A DNA stretch of 6,223 nucleotides from Anaerolineaceae bacterium UBA700. Lineage in GTDB: Bacteria > Chloroflexota > Anaerolineae > Anaerolineales > Anaerolineaceae. The stretch is from contig DBMK01000260.1 in assembly GCA_002298885.1 (NCBI GenBank), forward strand, positions 1 to 6,223, read 5' to 3'. The translations under genes were made by a program, and so were the position numbers. A model generated the notes under the pieces. That model was given only the letters and a program-made list of their open reading frames with translations. It did not search any database and was not told where the DNA came from. How positions within the stretch are numbered: the stretch's first letter is position 1; every line of letters begins with the position of its first letter. Of the stretch, positions 5,392 to 6,223 are shown piece after piece.

Positions 5392-5426
5392 GTTCACAAT
5401 GCTTTTTGTCCCTCGTTTTATGATTT

Positions 5427-5456
5427 TTGCCACTATAGTTTAGCGGGCTGTATAAG
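5427..5456 (+). promoter_or_regulatory. Sigma-70-type promoter of the cNMP-domain/NifU pair
   Basis: TTGCCA (5427-5432) and TATAAG (5451-5456) each match the consensus at five of six positions, with an 18-bp spacer. Transcription would start around 5463, leaving only about 8 nt before the ATG at 5471. No ribosome-binding site fits in that space, so the first gene would be almost leaderless. Confidence 0.55.
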
Positions 5457-5470
5457 ATACCATTTGTTCA

Positions 5471-5941
5471 ATGTTCAGACAGGAAATCGCCCACGTATCC
5501 TTATTTAAGGATTTGAGCGTCGCCGAAATCGACGTGCTGGCCCCGCTCTTCGATCTGGTATGCTTCAAGCAAGGCCAGATGGTCTTTGAACAGGGACGCA
5601 TCGCTGATTTTCTTTACATTCTCCTCGAAGGCAAAGTCGTGGTAAACTTTAAGCCGTACGATGGGCCAATGCTGACTTTAGGGCACATTCTGCCGGGTGG
5701 GGTTTTTGGGTGGTCCGCAATCCTGGGACGCCAGGCTTACACTTCGATAGCCGTAGCAGCCGTAGACAGCAGCATACTGCGTGTGCGCGGCGAAGAGCTG
5801 CGAGTCCTGTGCGAGAAGTACCCCCAGACCGGCATCGATATCCTGCAGGGACTTGCCGATGGAATTGCCGTGCGCCTGAACAGCACCCATGCCCAGATTT
5901 TCACCATGCTGGCCCGCAGCATGGATCTGAAGGCAGCCTGA
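5471..5941 (+). CDS. Stand-alone cyclic-nucleotide-binding-fold protein, no DNA-binding domain
   Basis: A 156-residue protein holding one CRP/cNMP-type beta-roll. The fold is recognised from LFKDLSVAEIDVLAPLF (11-27), KQGQMVFEQGRIADFLYILLEGKVVV (33-58), LPGGVFGWSAILG (74-86) and SILRVRGEELRVLCEKYP (101-118). A C-terminal helix (to about 149) follows, but no helix-turn-helix. It is therefore probably a sensor or partner protein and not a transcription factor. In the phosphate-binding loop the usual FGE reads FGW (Trp81 replaces the Glu that contacts ribose in CRP), and the usual Arg-Ser/Thr reads YTS (90-92). Canonical cAMP binding is thus doubtful. No Shine-Dalgarno precedes the ATG, but the start gives the complete domain. 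It probably forms an operon with the NifU-domain gene 12 nt downstream. Fold is firm; ligand and role are unknown. Confidence 0.82.
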   Translation: MFRQEIAHVSLFKDLSVAEIDVLAPLFDLVCFKQGQMVFEQGRIADFLYILLEGKVVVNFKPYDGPMLTLGHILPGGVFGWSAILGRQAYTSIAVAAVDSSILRVRGEELRVLCEKYPQTGIDILQGLADGIAVRLNSTHAQIFTMLARSMDLKAA

Positions 5942-5949
5942 GGAGAAGG
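5941..5949 (+). promoter_or_regulatory. Ribosome-binding site of the NifU-domain gene
   Basis: AGGAGAAGG begins on the last base of the preceding stop codon and ends 4 nt before the ATG at 5954. Its position suggests the two genes are translated from one mRNA. Confidence 0.75.
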
Positions 5950-5953
5950 AACG

Positions 5954-6202
5954 ATGAGCGAGACTATTCCAAATTATTCCCCCGACGAACAAATGCGCGG
6001 GCTGATCGAGCAGTTGGATGCCTACATCAGCACCTACCACGGCGGCTCAGTCGAGCTGGTATCCTTCGACGGAAAGATCGTCAAAGTCCGGCTGGGTGGC
6101 TCGTGTCTGAACTGCCCCTTATCGCCGACCACCCTGCACGGCTGGGTCGAAGGCACAATCCGCCAATTCTTCCCTGAAATTGAAACTGTAGTTTCTGCAT
6201 AG
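5954..6202 (+). CDS. NifU C-terminal domain protein (Fe-S cluster scaffold/carrier)
   Basis: An 82-residue cytoplasmic protein made only of the NifU C-terminal (Nfu-type) domain. These domains hold a [4Fe-4S] cluster between two subunits through a CxxC pair and pass it to apo-enzymes. Here the pair is Cys51 and Cys54 (GGSCLNCPLSPTTL, 48-61), after the typical HGGSVELVSFDGKIVKVRL (29-47), with the closing helix ending FPEIETVVSA. The IscU-like N-terminal and ferredoxin domains of full NifU are absent, as in other short Nfu proteins. It follows the cNMP-fold gene by 12 nt with a good ribosome-binding site, so the two are probably cotranscribed. No nitrogen-fixation gene is nearby, so general Fe-S assembly or maturation of a particular enzyme is more likely. 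The window ends 21 nt after the stop. Confidence 0.9.
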   Translation: MSETIPNYSPDEQMRGLIEQLDAYISTYHGGSVELVSFDGKIVKVRLGGSCLNCPLSPTTLHGWVEGTIRQFFPEIETVVSA

Positions 6203-6223
6203 CCTGAAATTTCAATAAAAAAA

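Noticed and set aside
5341..5400. A - strand promoter for the MFS gene (for example a TAAAAT -10 with an ATGACA -35)
   Set aside because: The only pair with reasonable hexamers has a 20-bp spacer. Other combinations match the consensus poorly, so no promoter is called.
6205..6214. Palindrome TGAAATTTCA after the NifU-domain gene as a terminator
   Set aside because: The stem is short and AT-rich and is followed by A residues, not T residues. The window ends before any better candidate.

Overview
This 6.2 kb window looks like chromosomal DNA from a bacterium with moderately high GC genes and AT-richer spacers. The gene set is a lipoprotein-anchored corrinoid uptake system, a two-cysteine OsmC protein, a lone NifU-type Fe-S domain and a lone cNMP-fold protein. 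With the TTG start codons and short heptamer repeats between genes, it resembles Chloroflexota (Anaerolineae-like) genomes. That placement is inferred from family resemblance and not shown directly.

Left part (1-3203, + strand): a sigma-70-type promoter (65-93) is followed by a cobalamin riboswitch (about 111-220) and an intrinsic terminator (289-322). A spacer with two short heptamer repeat tracts leads to a three-gene operon for vitamin B12/corrinoid import: btuF (lipoprotein binding protein), btuC (permease) and btuD (ATPase). The three genes are separated by only 6 and 3 nt. The arrangement fits feedback control: when the corrinoid is abundant, the leader RNA should terminate and shut off uptake.

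Middle (3204-3490): the gap between the convergent genes btuD and osmC is almost completely filled by a 264-bp element (3209-3472). It has 45-bp imperfect terminal inverted repeats (37 of 45 positions match) and four strong hairpins inside. It carries no coding capacity and looks like a MITE-like element or a structured-RNA/terminator cassette. This is the most unusual object in the window.

Right part: on the - strand, an MFS transporter (start about 5305) is followed downstream by a small OsmC/YhfA-type protein (start corrected to 3904). A 165-bp divergent region with GTCAT repeats and a good + strand promoter separates the MFS gene from a + strand pair. That pair is a stand-alone cyclic-nucleotide-binding-fold protein without a DNA-binding domain, and an 82-residue NifU C-terminal (Fe-S scaffold) protein. 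The pair is probably one operon. No tRNA, rRNA, CRISPR array, transposase or phage gene was seen.
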